Source of the DNA: Sphingomonas jejuensis
Lineage (GTDB): Bacteria > Pseudomonadota > Alphaproteobacteria > Sphingomonadales > Sphingomonadaceae
Length of the DNA: 64,000 nt
NCBI RefSeq assembly: GCF_011927695.1
Contig: NZ_JAATJE010000001.1
Coordinates: 1,054,001 to 1,118,000 of the forward strand
Direction: 5' to 3'
The notes beneath the pieces are model-generated. The model searched no databases. It was not told where the DNA came from and worked only from the letters and a program-made list of their open reading frames with translations. Made by a program: the position numbers and the translations under genes. Each line of letters begins with the position of its first letter. Position 1 is the stretch's first letter. Of the stretch, positions 51,639-60,566 are shown piece by piece.

Positions 51639-52859
51639 TTGCACAAGCATCATCGCGCGCTGGGGCTAGCTGCCGCCCCCGTCAAGGCCGTCACCGGTCA
51701 TGACATTGCCGCCACGCGTCCGGTGCAGCCGGTTACGCTGATCCGTCCGCATGCCGCGCGTCGGGCCGCCCGCTTCTTCGTGGAGAAGTTTCCGGGCCGG
51801 TCGATCTATGCGGTGAAGGCGAACCCCTCGCCCGAGCTGATCCAGCTGCTGTGGGACAGCGGCATCACGCATTTTGACGTCGCTTCGATTGCGGAGGTGC
51901 GGCTGGTGTCGCGGCTGCTGCCGGAGGCCACCTTGTGCTTCATGCACCCGGTGAAGGCGGAGGAGGCGATCGCCGAGGCCTATGAGCATCACGGCGTGCG
52001 CGTGTTCTCGCTCGATTCGATGGACGAGCTCGAGAAGATCATGCGGGCGACGGGCAACGCGACCGACCTGACGCTCTGCGTCCGGCTGCGCGTGTCCTCC
52101 GAGCATTCGAAGCTGTCGCTGGCATCCAAGTTCGGCGTTGCGCCCGACGAGGCGAAGGCGCTGCTGTTCGCGGCGCGTCAGGCGGCCGATGCCCTGGGCA
52201 TCTGCTTCCATGTCGGATCGCAGGCGATGACGCCCGACGCCTATGCGCAGGCCATGCACCGTGTGCGCCAGGCGATTGTCGATGCCGCGGTGACCGTGGA
52301 TGTGATCGACGTGGGTGGAGGCTTCCCCTCCTCCTACCCGGGCATGGAGCCACCGCCGCTGGAGCTCTATTTCCAGACGATCCACCGCGCGTTCGAAGAC
52401 CTGCCGATCAGCTATTCGGCGGAGCTTTGGGCGGAGCCGGGCCGGGCGCTGTGCGCCGAGTACAGCTCGCTGGTGGTGCGCGTGGAGAAGCGGCGCGGCG
52501 ACGAGCTCTACATCAACGACGGCGCCTATGGCGCGTTGTTCGATGCGGCGCACATCGGCTGGCGCTTTCCGGTCACGCTGCTGCGCGAGCCGGAGTCGGA
52601 GGCCAAGGACATCGCCTTTTCCTTTTACGGCCCGACCTGCGACGACCTGGACCACATGGCCGGGCCGTTCCTGTTGCCGGCGGTCACCCGGGCGGGCGAT
52701 TATGTCGAGATCGGCATGCTCGGCGCCTATGGCTGTGCGATGCGGACCGGCTTCAACGGGTTCGGATCGGTCGAGACGGTGGTCGTTACCGACGAGCCGA
52801 TGGTGACGCTGTATGATGCAGCGCAACGTCCGGCGGCCAACAACGTCGTCAAGCTGTAA
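51639..52859 (+). CDS. Ornithine/lysine decarboxylase, eukaryote-like fold type III
   Basis: The 406-residue enzyme makes putrescine from ornithine (and possibly cadaverine from lysine). It has the PLP lysine in SIYAVKANPSPE and HFDVASIAEV, the substrate/PLP region FHVGSQAMTPDAY, the glycine-rich phosphate loop VIDVGGGFPSSYPG, EPGRALCAE, and the catalytic Cys in GPTCDDLDHMA. This alanine-racemase-like fold is the common alphaproteobacterial ODC. The TTG at 51639 is nine bases after GGAGG, which lies in a structured leader. A DHS-like gene follows. Confidence 0.93.
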   Translation: MHKHHRALGLAAAPVKAVTGHDIAATRPVQPVTLIRPHAARRAARFFVEKFPGRSIYAVKANPSPELIQLLWDSGITHFDVASIAEVRLVSRLLPEATLCFMHPVKAEEAIAEAYEHHGVRVFSLDSMDELEKIMRATGNATDLTLCVRLRVSSEHSKLSLASKFGVAPDEAKALLFAARQAADALGICFHVGSQAMTPDAYAQAMHRVRQAIVDAAVTVDVIDVGGGFPSSYPGMEPPPLELYFQTIHRAFEDLPISYSAELWAEPGRALCAEYSSLVVRVEKRRGDELYINDGAYGALFDAAHIGWRFPVTLLREPESEAKDIAFSFYGPTCDDLDHMAGPFLLPAVTRAGDYVEIGMLGAYGCAMRTGFNGFGSVETVVVTDEPMVTLYDAAQRPAANNVVKL

Positions 52860-52888
52860 CGTCCGGCCGTCAGGCCTGACGAACTGAC

Positions 52889-52920
52889 AGGGGGCGGGTC
52901 GCGGTGCGTCCCGCCGCCCT
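52889..52920 (+). terminator. Stem-loop between the decarboxylase and DHS-like genes
   Basis: AGGGGGCGGG (52889-52898) pairs with CCCGCCGCCCT (52910-52920) with a one-base bulge. A second palindrome (CGTCAGGCCTGACG) lies just before it at about 52869-52882. These may lower but not stop read-through. Confidence 0.4.
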
Positions 52921-52983
52921 CACGGGTTTCCGCGTCCCCATCGAACGACAGCGGTTCTTGTGACCACGGAGCATCATCCGGAA

Positions 52984-54063
52984 ATGACCGACACCCTGAC
53001 CAAGACGGCAGCCGCCAACGCGCCGATCAACGACACCCGCAAGGCGGAGCTGCTCTCCAACGTCGTCGAGCATATCGACATCAAGAGCTTCGACGCGCGC
53101 CCGATCATCGACGCGATGGGCAAGATGAGCTTCACCAGCCGCGATCTCGCGCGCGCCACCGGCATCTACAACCAGATGCTGGCCGATCCGGATTGCTCCA
53201 TCTTCCTGGTGATCGCCGGGTCGACATCGGCCGCCGGCTGCATGGACCTTTATGCCGAGCTGGTTCGCAACAACATGGTGGACGGCATCGTCGCCACGGG
53301 TGCCACCATCGTCGACATGGATTTCTTCGAGGGCCTTGGCCACAAGCATTACCAGGCGCTGGAAATCCCCGACGACGACACGCTGCGGTCGCTCTACATC
53401 GACCGCATCTACGACACGTACATCGACGAGGAAGACCTCCAGAACGTCGACCACACGATCTTCGAGATCGCCGAGACGCTGGAGCCCAAGGCCTATTCCA
53501 GCCGCGCGTTCATCCGCGAGATGGGCAAGTATCTGGTCGAGCATGGCAAGAAGGAGAACAGCCTCGTCAAGCTCGCCTATGAGCATGACGTGCCGATCTT
53601 CTGCCCGGCGTTCACCGATTCGTCGGCGGGGTTCGGGCTGGTGAAGCACCAGGTCGATGCGATGAAGGCCGGCAAGCCGTACCTGACGATCGATTCGATC
53701 GCCGACTTCCGCGAGCTGACCGACATCAAGATCGCAGCCGGGACCACCGGCCTGCTGATGATCGGCGGCGGCGTGCCCAAGAACTTCATCCAGGACACGG
53801 TCGTTTGTGCCGAGATCCTGGGCCATGAGGATGTCGAGGTGCACAAGTATGCGGTGCAGATCACCGTCGCCGACGTGCGCGATGGCGCCTGCTCCTCATC
53901 GACGCTGCAGGAGGCGGCATCGTGGGGCAAGGTGAACACGGGCATCGAGCAGATGGTGTTCGCCGAGGCAGCCAGCGTGATGCCGCTGCTGGCGTCCGAC
54001 GCGTACCACCGCGGCCTGTGGAAGGACCGCGCGGTGCGGGCGCACGCCAAGCTGTTCGCCTGA
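52984..54063 (+). CDS. Deoxyhypusine synthase-like enzyme, probable homospermidine synthase
   Basis: The 359-residue protein belongs to the DHS family, which transfers an aminobutyl group with NAD. Family blocks are VEHIDIKSFDARPIIDAMGK, IFLVIAGSTSAAGCMDLYAE, GATIVDMDFFEGLGHKHY, CPAFTDSSAGFGL, GVPKNFIQDTV and the catalytic Lys in ASWGKVNTG. Bacteria have no eIF5A, so the acceptor is not hypusine; relatives in bacteria use putrescine or agmatine. The upstream ODC supplies putrescine, so the product is most likely sym-homospermidine. An upstream GTG at 52960 is an alternative start. Confidence 0.9.
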   Translation: MTDTLTKTAAANAPINDTRKAELLSNVVEHIDIKSFDARPIIDAMGKMSFTSRDLARATGIYNQMLADPDCSIFLVIAGSTSAAGCMDLYAELVRNNMVDGIVATGATIVDMDFFEGLGHKHYQALEIPDDDTLRSLYIDRIYDTYIDEEDLQNVDHTIFEIAETLEPKAYSSRAFIREMGKYLVEHGKKENSLVKLAYEHDVPIFCPAFTDSSAGFGLVKHQVDAMKAGKPYLTIDSIADFRELTDIKIAAGTTGLLMIGGGVPKNFIQDTVVCAEILGHEDVEVHKYAVQITVADVRDGACSSSTLQEAASWGKVNTGIEQMVFAEAASVMPLLASDAYHRGLWKDRAVRAHAKLFA

Positions 54064-54088
54064 TCCGCTTCCCGCGAAACCCGTGACC

Positions 54089-54130
54089 GAGCCGCGGTCG
54101 GGCCCTTGTACCCGGCCGCGGTTCTTCTTT
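54089..54130 (+). terminator. Rho-independent terminator of the polyamine genes
   Basis: GAGCCGCGGTCGGG (54089-54102) pairs with CCCGGCCGCGGTTC (54111-54124), allowing G-U pairs, with an eight-base loop. TTCTTT follows at 54125-54130. It is the best terminator of the window. Confidence 0.75.
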
Positions 54131-54194
54131 CTGGCCGCTCCATCCCGAACCACGTTCGTGCTACGATCCTGTCCACGCTGGTGGAGGGTCGACC

Positions 54195-54464
54195 ATGGGG
54201 TGGCGCCGCTGGATCATGCACGTCGGAGCCGCAATCGAGCGGAACCGGACACGCATCGCCTGCGCGCAATGGGCGTGCTTTGCCGTGAGCTGCGCGTCCT
54301 GGGCGGGCTTCATCCGCCTGCCCGCGATCACCATTCCCGCCACGATCGGCGTGGTGGCCACCGCCCTGCGATACATGCTGTGGGAAGGCTGGCTGCGGGA
54401 ACGCTGGATCCAGCCCGCGCAAGGGACCGCAAGCAACGACGTGCGGCGGAGGGCGCGGCCTTGA
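54195..54464 (+). CDS. Small membrane protein, function unknown
   Basis: The 89-residue protein starts MGWRRWIMHVGAAIERNRTR and carries one or two hydrophobic segments (WACFAVSCASWAGFIRLPAI and ATIGVVATALRYMLW). Two Cys lie in the first hydrophobic segment. The tail is basic (DVRRRARP). I do not recognise it. GGAGGG precedes the ATG at 54195. It lies 70 bases before the esterase gene, same strand, and after the terminator of the polyamine genes. Confidence 0.55.
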   Translation: MGWRRWIMHVGAAIERNRTRIACAQWACFAVSCASWAGFIRLPAITIPATIGVVATALRYMLWEGWLRERWIQPAQGTASNDVRRRARP

Positions 54465-54533
54465 AGCGCCGGATCTATCCCGGCAGACAGGCGCGAGAGC
54501 GGTAGAGCACCGGCCGCGCCGAGGGAGTTGGAC

Positions 54534-55496
54534 ATGGACGGGATCGATCGCCGCAGCCTGATCGCGGCCGGGATGGCGTTGCCGCTGATGAGCGGCGCTG
54601 CAACCGCCCAGACGAGCGCCGCGGCGATGACCGCATGGCCGCCGCGCGAGACGATCCGGCTGTGGCCCGGGCGACCGCCGGGATCGCCGGCGACGCTGCC
54701 CACCTACAATCCGCGCATGGACGGCAACCCGGCCAATCCGGAGTTGTGGCTGCGCGGCGTGGCGGAGCCGATCGTCGGGGTCTTCCGGCCGGAACGTCCG
54801 GACGGTCGCGCAATCCTGACCATCCCGGGCGGCGGATATGGCTTCGTCTCGATCGAGAATGAGGGGATCGACGTCGCCAGTGTGCTGAACCCGAAGGGGA
54901 TCACGGTGTTCGCACTCGCCTACCGCCTGCCCGGCGAGGGTTGGTCGGACGAGACGGCGGTGCCGTTGCAGGATGCGCAGCGTGCCATGCGGTTGATCCG
55001 GCAGGGTGCGCGCGGGTTCGGCATCGATCCGGACCGGTTGGGCATCGTCGGCTTTTCAGCCGGCGGGCACCTCGCCACGTCGTTGACGGTCGCGCATGGC
55101 GACCGTGTCTATGCGCCCGTCGACGCGGCCGACCAGCTGTCCGCGCGGCCGGCCTATAGCGGGCTCGTCTATCCGGTGACGAGCGGCCGAGCGCTGGGGC
55201 GGCCGGGCGACGACAGTGCGGCCTTCCGCACCTATCGCCGGTTCGACGGCCCGGCCCGGCTGACGTCGGAATCGCCGCCACTGTTCATCGTCCATGCCCT
55301 CGACGATCCGCTGGTGCCGCTGGCGCATCCGCGCGCGATGTTCGACGCCGCCATCGAGAAGCGGGTGCCGGTGGAGGCGCACTTCCTGGAGCGTGGCGGC
55401 CACGGCTTCGGCGCGATGAACCTGCCGGAGCGGGCACCCGGACGGACATGGCCCGACCTGTTCGAACGCTGGATCGCTGCGCGGGAGACTGCCTGA
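54534..55496 (+). CDS. Tat-exported alpha/beta hydrolase, acetyl-esterase-like
   Basis: The 320-residue protein has a twin-Arg leader (MDGIDRRSLIAAGMALPLMS), so it is exported folded. The hydrolase domain resembles acetyl-xylan and BD-FAE esterases: AILTIPGGGYGFVSIENEGI (oxyanion HGGG-like), VFALAYRLPGEGW, the Ser of IVGFSAGGHLATSL, Asp in VHALDDPLVPLAHPRA, and His in ERGGHGFGAMN. The likely role is removal of acetyl groups from plant polysaccharide outside the cell. GAGGGAG precedes the ATG at 54534. Confidence 0.88.
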   Translation: MDGIDRRSLIAAGMALPLMSGAATAQTSAAAMTAWPPRETIRLWPGRPPGSPATLPTYNPRMDGNPANPELWLRGVAEPIVGVFRPERPDGRAILTIPGGGYGFVSIENEGIDVASVLNPKGITVFALAYRLPGEGWSDETAVPLQDAQRAMRLIRQGARGFGIDPDRLGIVGFSAGGHLATSLTVAHGDRVYAPVDAADQLSARPAYSGLVYPVTSGRALGRPGDDSAAFRTYRRFDGPARLTSESPPLFIVHALDDPLVPLAHPRAMFDAAIEKRVPVEAHFLERGGHGFGAMNLPERAPGRTWPDLFERWIAARETA

Positions 55497-55503
55497 CCGA
55501 CGC

Positions 55504-56700
55504 TCAGCGCGCGAAGGCGGCCACCAGCTCGATGTGGGTGGACCAGCGGAACTGCCCGACCGGCCGCACCCAGTGGAGCCGCCACCCGCCCGCCACGAGG
55601 ATCGCCGCATCACGGGCGAACGTGGCGGGATTGCAGCTGACATAAGCCAGGCGCGCAACATCGGCGGCGGCGAGCTGTTCGACCTGTTCGCGGGCGCCGG
55701 CACGGGGCGGATCGATGACGGCGGCGTCGAAGGACGACAGCTCCGCGCTGGTAAGCGGGCGGCGGTAAAGGTCGCGGTGGTCGACCGCGAGGTGGCGCCC
55801 TGCCCTCCCGGCAGCGCCCTTCAGCGCCAACACCGCATCGCGCGCCGCTTCGGCCGCCAGCACCCGGCCGGGGAGCGCGAGCGCAAAGGTGCCGAGCCCG
55901 GCGAACAGGTCTGCGGTGCGCTCCGCCCCCTCCGTGGCTTGCAGGACGCCCTCGACCAGCGCCGCCTCCCCGTCCCCCGTGGCCTGAAGGAACGCGCCGG
56001 GCGGAAGCGCCACCGCGACGCCGCCGAGCGTGACGGTGGCGGGCCGCGGCTCCCACCGGCTTTCGGCGCCATATCCTTCATCGACCGACAAGCGCGCGAG
56101 CTGTTGCGCGGCGGCGAAATCGGTGAGGCTTTCGGCAGCGGCCAGCCCCTCCACCGATACGCCGGCGAGCGCCAGGTCCACGCCCTGGTCGCAGAGCGTC
56201 ATCGTGATGGTGGCCGTCCGCCGCGGCGGCAACAGCGGCGCGAGCAGCCGCCGGAGCGGGTCGACCAGCGCGAACAGCCGGGGCGACAGCACATGGCATT
56301 CACGCATGTCAACGATCCGGTGGCTGCCGCCCGCGTTGAAGCCGATCGCGACCCGCTTGCCGACGCGTTCCGCCCGAAGGCTGGCACGGCGGCGCGTGCG
56401 CGGCGGCGACAGGTGCGGCGGGAGGATAACGGATTGGGCGACGCCGGCGCCGTCGAGCGCGCCCGCAACCCGGTCCGTCAGGTAGGCGCGGTAGGCGTCG
56501 TCGTCGACGTGCTGAAGCTGGCAGCCGCCGCATTCGGGAAAGTGGCGGCAGGGTGGTTGCTGGTGATGGGGGCCGGGATGGACGAGGCCCGCGCCGTCCA
56601 GCCGGTCGCCGGGCGCGGCGAATTGGGCGTGACGGCCGTCCGCCGTGACGCCGTCTCCCCGCGCGGCGATCCGGATGATGAGGTCTGTGTCCTCGCTCAT
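55504..56700 (-). CDS. 23S rRNA (uracil-5)-methyltransferase, RlmD/RumA family
   Basis: The 398-residue SAM enzyme makes 5-methyluridine in RNA. It has an N-terminal OB-like segment without a full TRAM signature. Cluster-type cysteines follow in PPCRHFPECGGCQLQHVDDD, resembling the RumA iron-sulfur ligands. The SAM region is FLQATGDGEAALVEG and TADLFAGLGTFALAL, then DPPRAGAREQVEQL. The catalytic Cys is in YVSCNPATFARD. RlmD is the best guess, but a TrmA/RlmCD-like specificity cannot be excluded. It overlaps nnrDE by four bases. Confidence 0.9.
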   Translation of the reverse strand: MSEDTDLIIRIAARGDGVTADGRHAQFAAPGDRLDGAGLVHPGPHHQQPPCRHFPECGGCQLQHVDDDAYRAYLTDRVAGALDGAGVAQSVILPPHLSPPRTRRRASLRAERVGKRVAIGFNAGGSHRIVDMRECHVLSPRLFALVDPLRRLLAPLLPPRRTATITMTLCDQGVDLALAGVSVEGLAAAESLTDFAAAQQLARLSVDEGYGAESRWEPRPATVTLGGVAVALPPGAFLQATGDGEAALVEGVLQATEGAERTADLFAGLGTFALALPGRVLAAEAARDAVLALKGAAGRAGRHLAVDHRDLYRRPLTSAELSSFDAAVIDPPRAGAREQVEQLAAADVARLAYVSCNPATFARDAAILVAGGWRLHWVRPVGQFRWSTHIELVAAFAR

Positions 56701-58064
56701 CGCGGCCCAAGGTGCGTGAGGAGATCGTCCGCGATCAGCCCCGGGCCGACGCGGTCGGCGGCATCGGCATGGAGCCAGGCACCGGCGGCGGCGGCGTCGA
56801 ACGGCGTGTCCCCGGCCGCGCGGCGCGCCGCGACGATGCCGGCGAGGACGTCGCCGGTGCCGGCCGTGGCGAGCCAGGGCGAGGCGGGCGGCAGGATGGC
56901 GGCGCGGCCGTCGGGATCGGCGACCACGCTGTCGGCGCCCTTCAGGAGAAGCGTGCAGCCGGTCCGGGCCGCAGCGGCGCGGGCACGGTCCACCTTGCTG
57001 CCGGGAAGGTCGCCGAACAGGCGGCGGAATTCTCCGTCATGCGGGGTGAGGATGCTGCCGGGATGGCGGGAGAGCCGGGACGGCGTGAGGAGCGCGAGGG
57101 CGTCGCCGTCGATCACGAGGGGCTTGCCAGACAGGAGCGCGGCATCAAGCCGGCGGCGGGCATCGGCGTCGCGACCGAGCCCGGGGCCGACCAGAACCGC
57201 GCCGATCCGGTCGTCGTCGAGCTGCTCGGCGACGGCGTCCGCCGACACGATGCGGCGCATAATCGCGTGCGGGTGGGTGTCGAGCGCGCCGCCGGCCATC
57301 AGCTGGAGCACATAGCCGGCGCCCGCCCGTGCCGCCGCGGACGCCGCCAGCGCGGCGGCACCAGGCATCGCGCCCGCCACCACCGCGACCATGCCGCGGC
57401 TGTACTTGTGGCTCTGCGCCGTTGGCGGATGGACACGGGGACGCGGCAGCTCGGTCAGGGTGGAGCCGACCTCGACACCGATGTCGGCGACCGCGACACG
57501 GCCACAGCGGCCGGCGGCGGGTTGCAGGCGGTGGGCGGGCTTCAGCGCGCCAAAGGCGATGGTGAGGTGCGCCGCCGGCAGATCGGACAAGACCGCGCCG
57601 GTATCCGCATCGACACCGCTCGGCAGGTCGGCGGCGACGCGGAGCCTGGCTGCCGACCACAGCGGGAGGACGGCGGCCATCAGGGCGTCGTCCAGCGGGC
57701 GGGCGAAGCCGGTGCCGAACAGCGCATCGACAACAAGGGTCGCGGGGGCAGCCGCCGCGGGATCGGCGAGGTGGCCCGGCCAGTCGGCGCGAAGCTCCGC
57801 CGCGACGCTGCCGGGCCGCGACTGCCCGGCCACCGCCACCGCGACGTCCCAGCCGGCCGCCGCCAGATGGCGCGCGGCGACCATGCCGTCGGCACCGTTG
57901 TTGCCGGGCCCTGCGACCACCAGCGTCCGAAGCGGCCCGGTGAACCGCGCGATCGCGGTGGCAAGCGCGAGCCCCGCGCGTTCCACCATGTCGCGTTCGG
58001 GCTGGCCCGAGCGGCGTTCGGCATCGCGCATCTCGGCAGCGGTCAGGATGGGGCGCGCAGTCAC
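56697..58064 (-). CDS. nnr: Bifunctional NAD(P)HX epimerase / dehydratase
   Basis: The 455-residue protein repairs damaged nicotinamide cofactors. The N-terminal YjeF_N epimerase part has ERDMVERAGLALATAIARF and VVAGPGNNGADGMVAARHLA. ADLPSGVDADTGAVLSD is in the same domain. The C-terminal dehydratase (carbohydrate-kinase fold) has HKYSRGMVAVVAGAMPGAAA, GAVLVGPGLGRDADARR, LTPHDGEFRRLFG and the ATP/ADP loop ATAGTGDVLAGIVAARR. The start is a GTG at 58064; the frame stays open upstream to 58577 without support. It overlaps the methyltransferase gene by four bases. Confidence 0.92.
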   Translation of the reverse strand: MTARPILTAAEMRDAERRSGQPERDMVERAGLALATAIARFTGPLRTLVVAGPGNNGADGMVAARHLAAAGWDVAVAVAGQSRPGSVAAELRADWPGHLADPAAAAPATLVVDALFGTGFARPLDDALMAAVLPLWSAARLRVAADLPSGVDADTGAVLSDLPAAHLTIAFGALKPAHRLQPAAGRCGRVAVADIGVEVGSTLTELPRPRVHPPTAQSHKYSRGMVAVVAGAMPGAAALAASAAARAGAGYVLQLMAGGALDTHPHAIMRRIVSADAVAEQLDDDRIGAVLVGPGLGRDADARRRLDAALLSGKPLVIDGDALALLTPSRLSRHPGSILTPHDGEFRRLFGDLPGSKVDRARAAAARTGCTLLLKGADSVVADPDGRAAILPPASPWLATAGTGDVLAGIVAARRAAGDTPFDAAAAGAWLHADAADRVGPGLIADDLLTHLGPR

Positions 58065-58107
58065 TTGGCGGCGATAGGAGGTCGTGCCGCCACGGGGCAA
58101 GCGGATT

Positions 58108-58135
58108 GGGGGCGGGCGTTCCGGCACCCGCCCCC
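58108..58135. repeat. Perfect 9-bp inverted repeat, possible terminator
   Basis: GGGGGCGGG (58108-58116) and CCCGCCCCC (58127-58135) face each other across ten bases in the 230-base gap between nnr and ispE. It may end transcripts coming from ispE. Nothing else was seen in the gap. Confidence 0.4.
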
Positions 58136-58294
58136 GCCGACGATGCATGCCGTCGCACGGACCGTCTCCAGGCGGGCGCCGATGGGAGCGCCGACCCGAC
58201 GCCCTACCCGCCGCAAGGGGCGTGCCAGCGACGGAAATGCAGGCGATCGGCCGTTCGGCGGTGCTTTGGTCGTGCCGCAGCGGCACAGCCGGGA

Positions 58295-59122
58295 TCAGCG
58301 CAGTTCCGTTGCGAGACACCAGGCGTTCGGATAGCGCGCCTGGACGGCGGCATGAGCACGGTCGCGGGAAGCGATATCCTCGAACAGGGCGAAGCAGGTC
58401 GCGCCGGAGCCGGACATGCGCGCGAGGATGATGCCGGGCGCCGCGTTCAACGCGGCCGTCAGATCGCCGATCACGGGCGCGAGATGCATGGCCGGGGGCG
58501 CGAGATCGTTGCGCCCGGCCTGCGCGGCGGCGAGCGGTGGACCCGATGCGAGCGGGCCACGATCGACGCCGTCCCAACCGGCGAAGACCGGGCCGGTCGG
58601 CATCGGCACCCCCGGATTGACCAGGAGCAGGGGCAGGCCGGAGAGATCGGCTGACGGAACAGGAAGGAGGCGTTCGCCCACCCCCTCCCCGCGCACAGTG
58701 CGGCTGGCGACGCAGGCCGGCACGTCGGCGCCGAGCCCGGCTGCAATCTCGGCGAGCGGATGTTCAACAGACCACAGGCGGCTGAGGAGCCGGAGCGCGG
58801 CGGCCGCATCGGCCGACCCGCCGCCGATGCCGGCAGCCACCGGGAGCTGCTTGGTCAGATGGAGCCGGGCGCCAGCGGTGATGCCCGACGCGGCGCGGAG
58901 CACGCGTGCGGCGCGGAGCACGAGATCGTCGTCACCGCCCAGGCCGGCGGCGAACGGCCCGTCCACCCGGAGGCTGAGATCGTCGGCGGGCTCCGCCGTC
59001 AGGCGGTCGCCATCCGCGGCAAAGGCGAACAGCGTTTCCAGCTCATGATAGCCGTCCGCGCGACGTGCGCGGACGTGGAGCGCCAGATTGATCTTGGCGT
59101 AGCCGGTTTCGACAAGCGGCAT
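58295..59122 (-). CDS. ispE: 4-diphosphocytidyl-2-C-methyl-D-erythritol kinase
   Basis: IspE phosphorylates CDP-methylerythritol in the MEP route to isoprenoids. The 275-residue GHMP kinase has the catalytic Lys in TGYAKINLALHV and the ATP loop KQLPVAAGIGGGSADAAAAL with RLLSRL. ALFEDIASRD near the end is typical, as is ILARMSGSGATCFALF. The ATG at 59122 gives the standard start. It begins three bases after the TPR gene stop, so the two are coupled. Confidence 0.94.
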   Translation of the reverse strand: MPLVETGYAKINLALHVRARRADGYHELETLFAFAADGDRLTAEPADDLSLRVDGPFAAGLGGDDDLVLRAARVLRAASGITAGARLHLTKQLPVAAGIGGGSADAAAALRLLSRLWSVEHPLAEIAAGLGADVPACVASRTVRGEGVGERLLPVPSADLSGLPLLLVNPGVPMPTGPVFAGWDGVDRGPLASGPPLAAAQAGRNDLAPPAMHLAPVIGDLTAALNAAPGIILARMSGSGATCFALFEDIASRDRAHAAVQARYPNAWCLATELR

Positions 59123-59125
59123 GGA

Positions 59126-60550
59126 TCAGCCGGTCGGGCCCGCGGCGATCTTTGCCGAGATGCGGGCGGCAGCGGTGGCATCGGCCTCCACCGCTGCCGC
59201 GGCCCAGGCGAAGCGTGCCTCCCGCCGGCGGCCGAGGGCCCACAGCACGTCGCCGAGATGCTCGTTCACGTCGGTATCAGCCGGGCTGAGCGCGGCCGCG
59301 CGCTCAAGGTGGACGAGCGCACCGGCCGAGTCGCCGGCCCGATGGCGCGCCCAGCCGAGCGAGTCGATGATCGCAGGATCGTCGGGCGCCAGAGTTGCTG
59401 CCCGCTCGATCAGCATGGCACCATCGGCGACTTTTCCATTTTCCAGAAGTGCATAGCCGACATTGTTGAGAACGGATGGATCGTCAGGCGCGGCGGCAGC
59501 GGCGGCGCGCAGCACCGGCTCAGCCGACGCCCAGTCACCGGCCTCAGCCAGCGCGCTGCCGCGGCCGAGCAGGAGACGGTAGCGCTCGGCAGGATCGACA
59601 CGCCGGTCGGTCAGGAGCCTGCCGAACCCGGCGGCGGCGTCACTGGCGCGGTCGGTGCTCGCCTGGACCTCGGCGAGACGCAGCCGCTCCTCCCACCCGG
59701 CGCCGCGACGCTCGGCCGCGCGGGTGGCGACACCAAGGGCGTCGTCCGGACGATTGGCGCGGAGCAGCAGCGCGGTCGCCATTTCATTGGCGCGCGCCCG
59801 GTCCGCGTCCAGGTCCGCCAGACCCGCCACGGCAGCATCGGTGCGACCCGCCTCGTCCAGGCGGACGGCGAGGAGAACCGCGGCATCGGCCGACTCTGGA
59901 TCGAGCCGCATCGCGGCGCGCAGCACCGGGAGGTCGATGGGCGCATCGAGCGAACGGGCGTCGCGGGCGAAGCGCACGAGCAGCCGCGCGATCCCAGCGT
60001 CCGCGGCCTCGACGCGGCCACGACGCCGGGCCGCGGCAGTCGTCAGCGCGCTTGCCTCCCCATCAAGGTAGCTCTTCGCGAGCGCTGCGCCAGCGGGCGC
60101 GGCATCGAGAGCCGGCACCTCCCCAGTCCAGACCGCCAGCCAGGCGCGGAGCGAGGGCGCAAGGAAATCGAGCGCGCCGGCCGACAGATCGGCGATGCGG
60201 GTCGCGGCCGTCGCCGGGTCGCCGCGATCAAGCGCGTCCGTCATGAACAGGACGGGTATCTCGGCCGGGGCAGCGGCAAGCGCCTGGAGCCGCCGGGCGG
60301 CGCGCAGGGTGAGGTTCCAGTCGCCGGACAGCAGCGCTTCGTCATAGGCGCGGAGCGCGAGGCCGACATCGTCCGGGCGGAGCGCCAGCGCCTCCGAATA
60401 GCCGCTGACCGCACGCGCGCTGTCCCCGCCCGCCGCCGCAAGGCGGGTGCGGACATAATCCGACAAGGGATCGGCGGTGGTGGTGCCGGCATGAGCGGGC
60501 GATGCCGACGCCAGCACAGCGGCCACCGCCAGCATCCTGGCGCCGGCCAT
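59126..60550 (-). CDS. Exported tetratricopeptide-repeat protein
   Basis: The 474-residue protein has a signal peptide (MAGARMLAVAAVLASASPAHA) and then helical repeats along its length. Clear TPR-like units near the C terminus read LRAAAAAAPDDPSVLNNVGY, LIERAATLAPDDPAIIDSLG and LERAAALSPADTDVNEHLGD. Such proteins hold outer-membrane or envelope complexes together. A GTG at 60562 is a slightly longer alternative start. It lies between ispE and the electron-transfer oxidoreductase gene on the same strand. Confidence 0.87.
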   Translation of the reverse strand: MAGARMLAVAAVLASASPAHAGTTTADPLSDYVRTRLAAAGGDSARAVSGYSEALALRPDDVGLALRAYDEALLSGDWNLTLRAARRLQALAAAPAEIPVLFMTDALDRGDPATAATRIADLSAGALDFLAPSLRAWLAVWTGEVPALDAAPAGAALAKSYLDGEASALTTAAARRRGRVEAADAGIARLLVRFARDARSLDAPIDLPVLRAAMRLDPESADAAVLLAVRLDEAGRTDAAVAGLADLDADRARANEMATALLLRANRPDDALGVATRAAERRGAGWEERLRLAEVQASTDRASDAAAGFGRLLTDRRVDPAERYRLLLGRGSALAEAGDWASAEPVLRAAAAAAPDDPSVLNNVGYALLENGKVADGAMLIERAATLAPDDPAIIDSLGWARHRAGDSAGALVHLERAAALSPADTDVNEHLGDVLWALGRRREARFAWAAAAVEADATAAARISAKIAAGPTG

Positions 60551-60566
60551 TCGGCCGACCACCCGC

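Noticed and set aside
58065-58294. Possible small gene between nnr and ispE
   Set aside because: Open frames here lack ribosome sites and recognisable sequence. Only an inverted repeat stands out.
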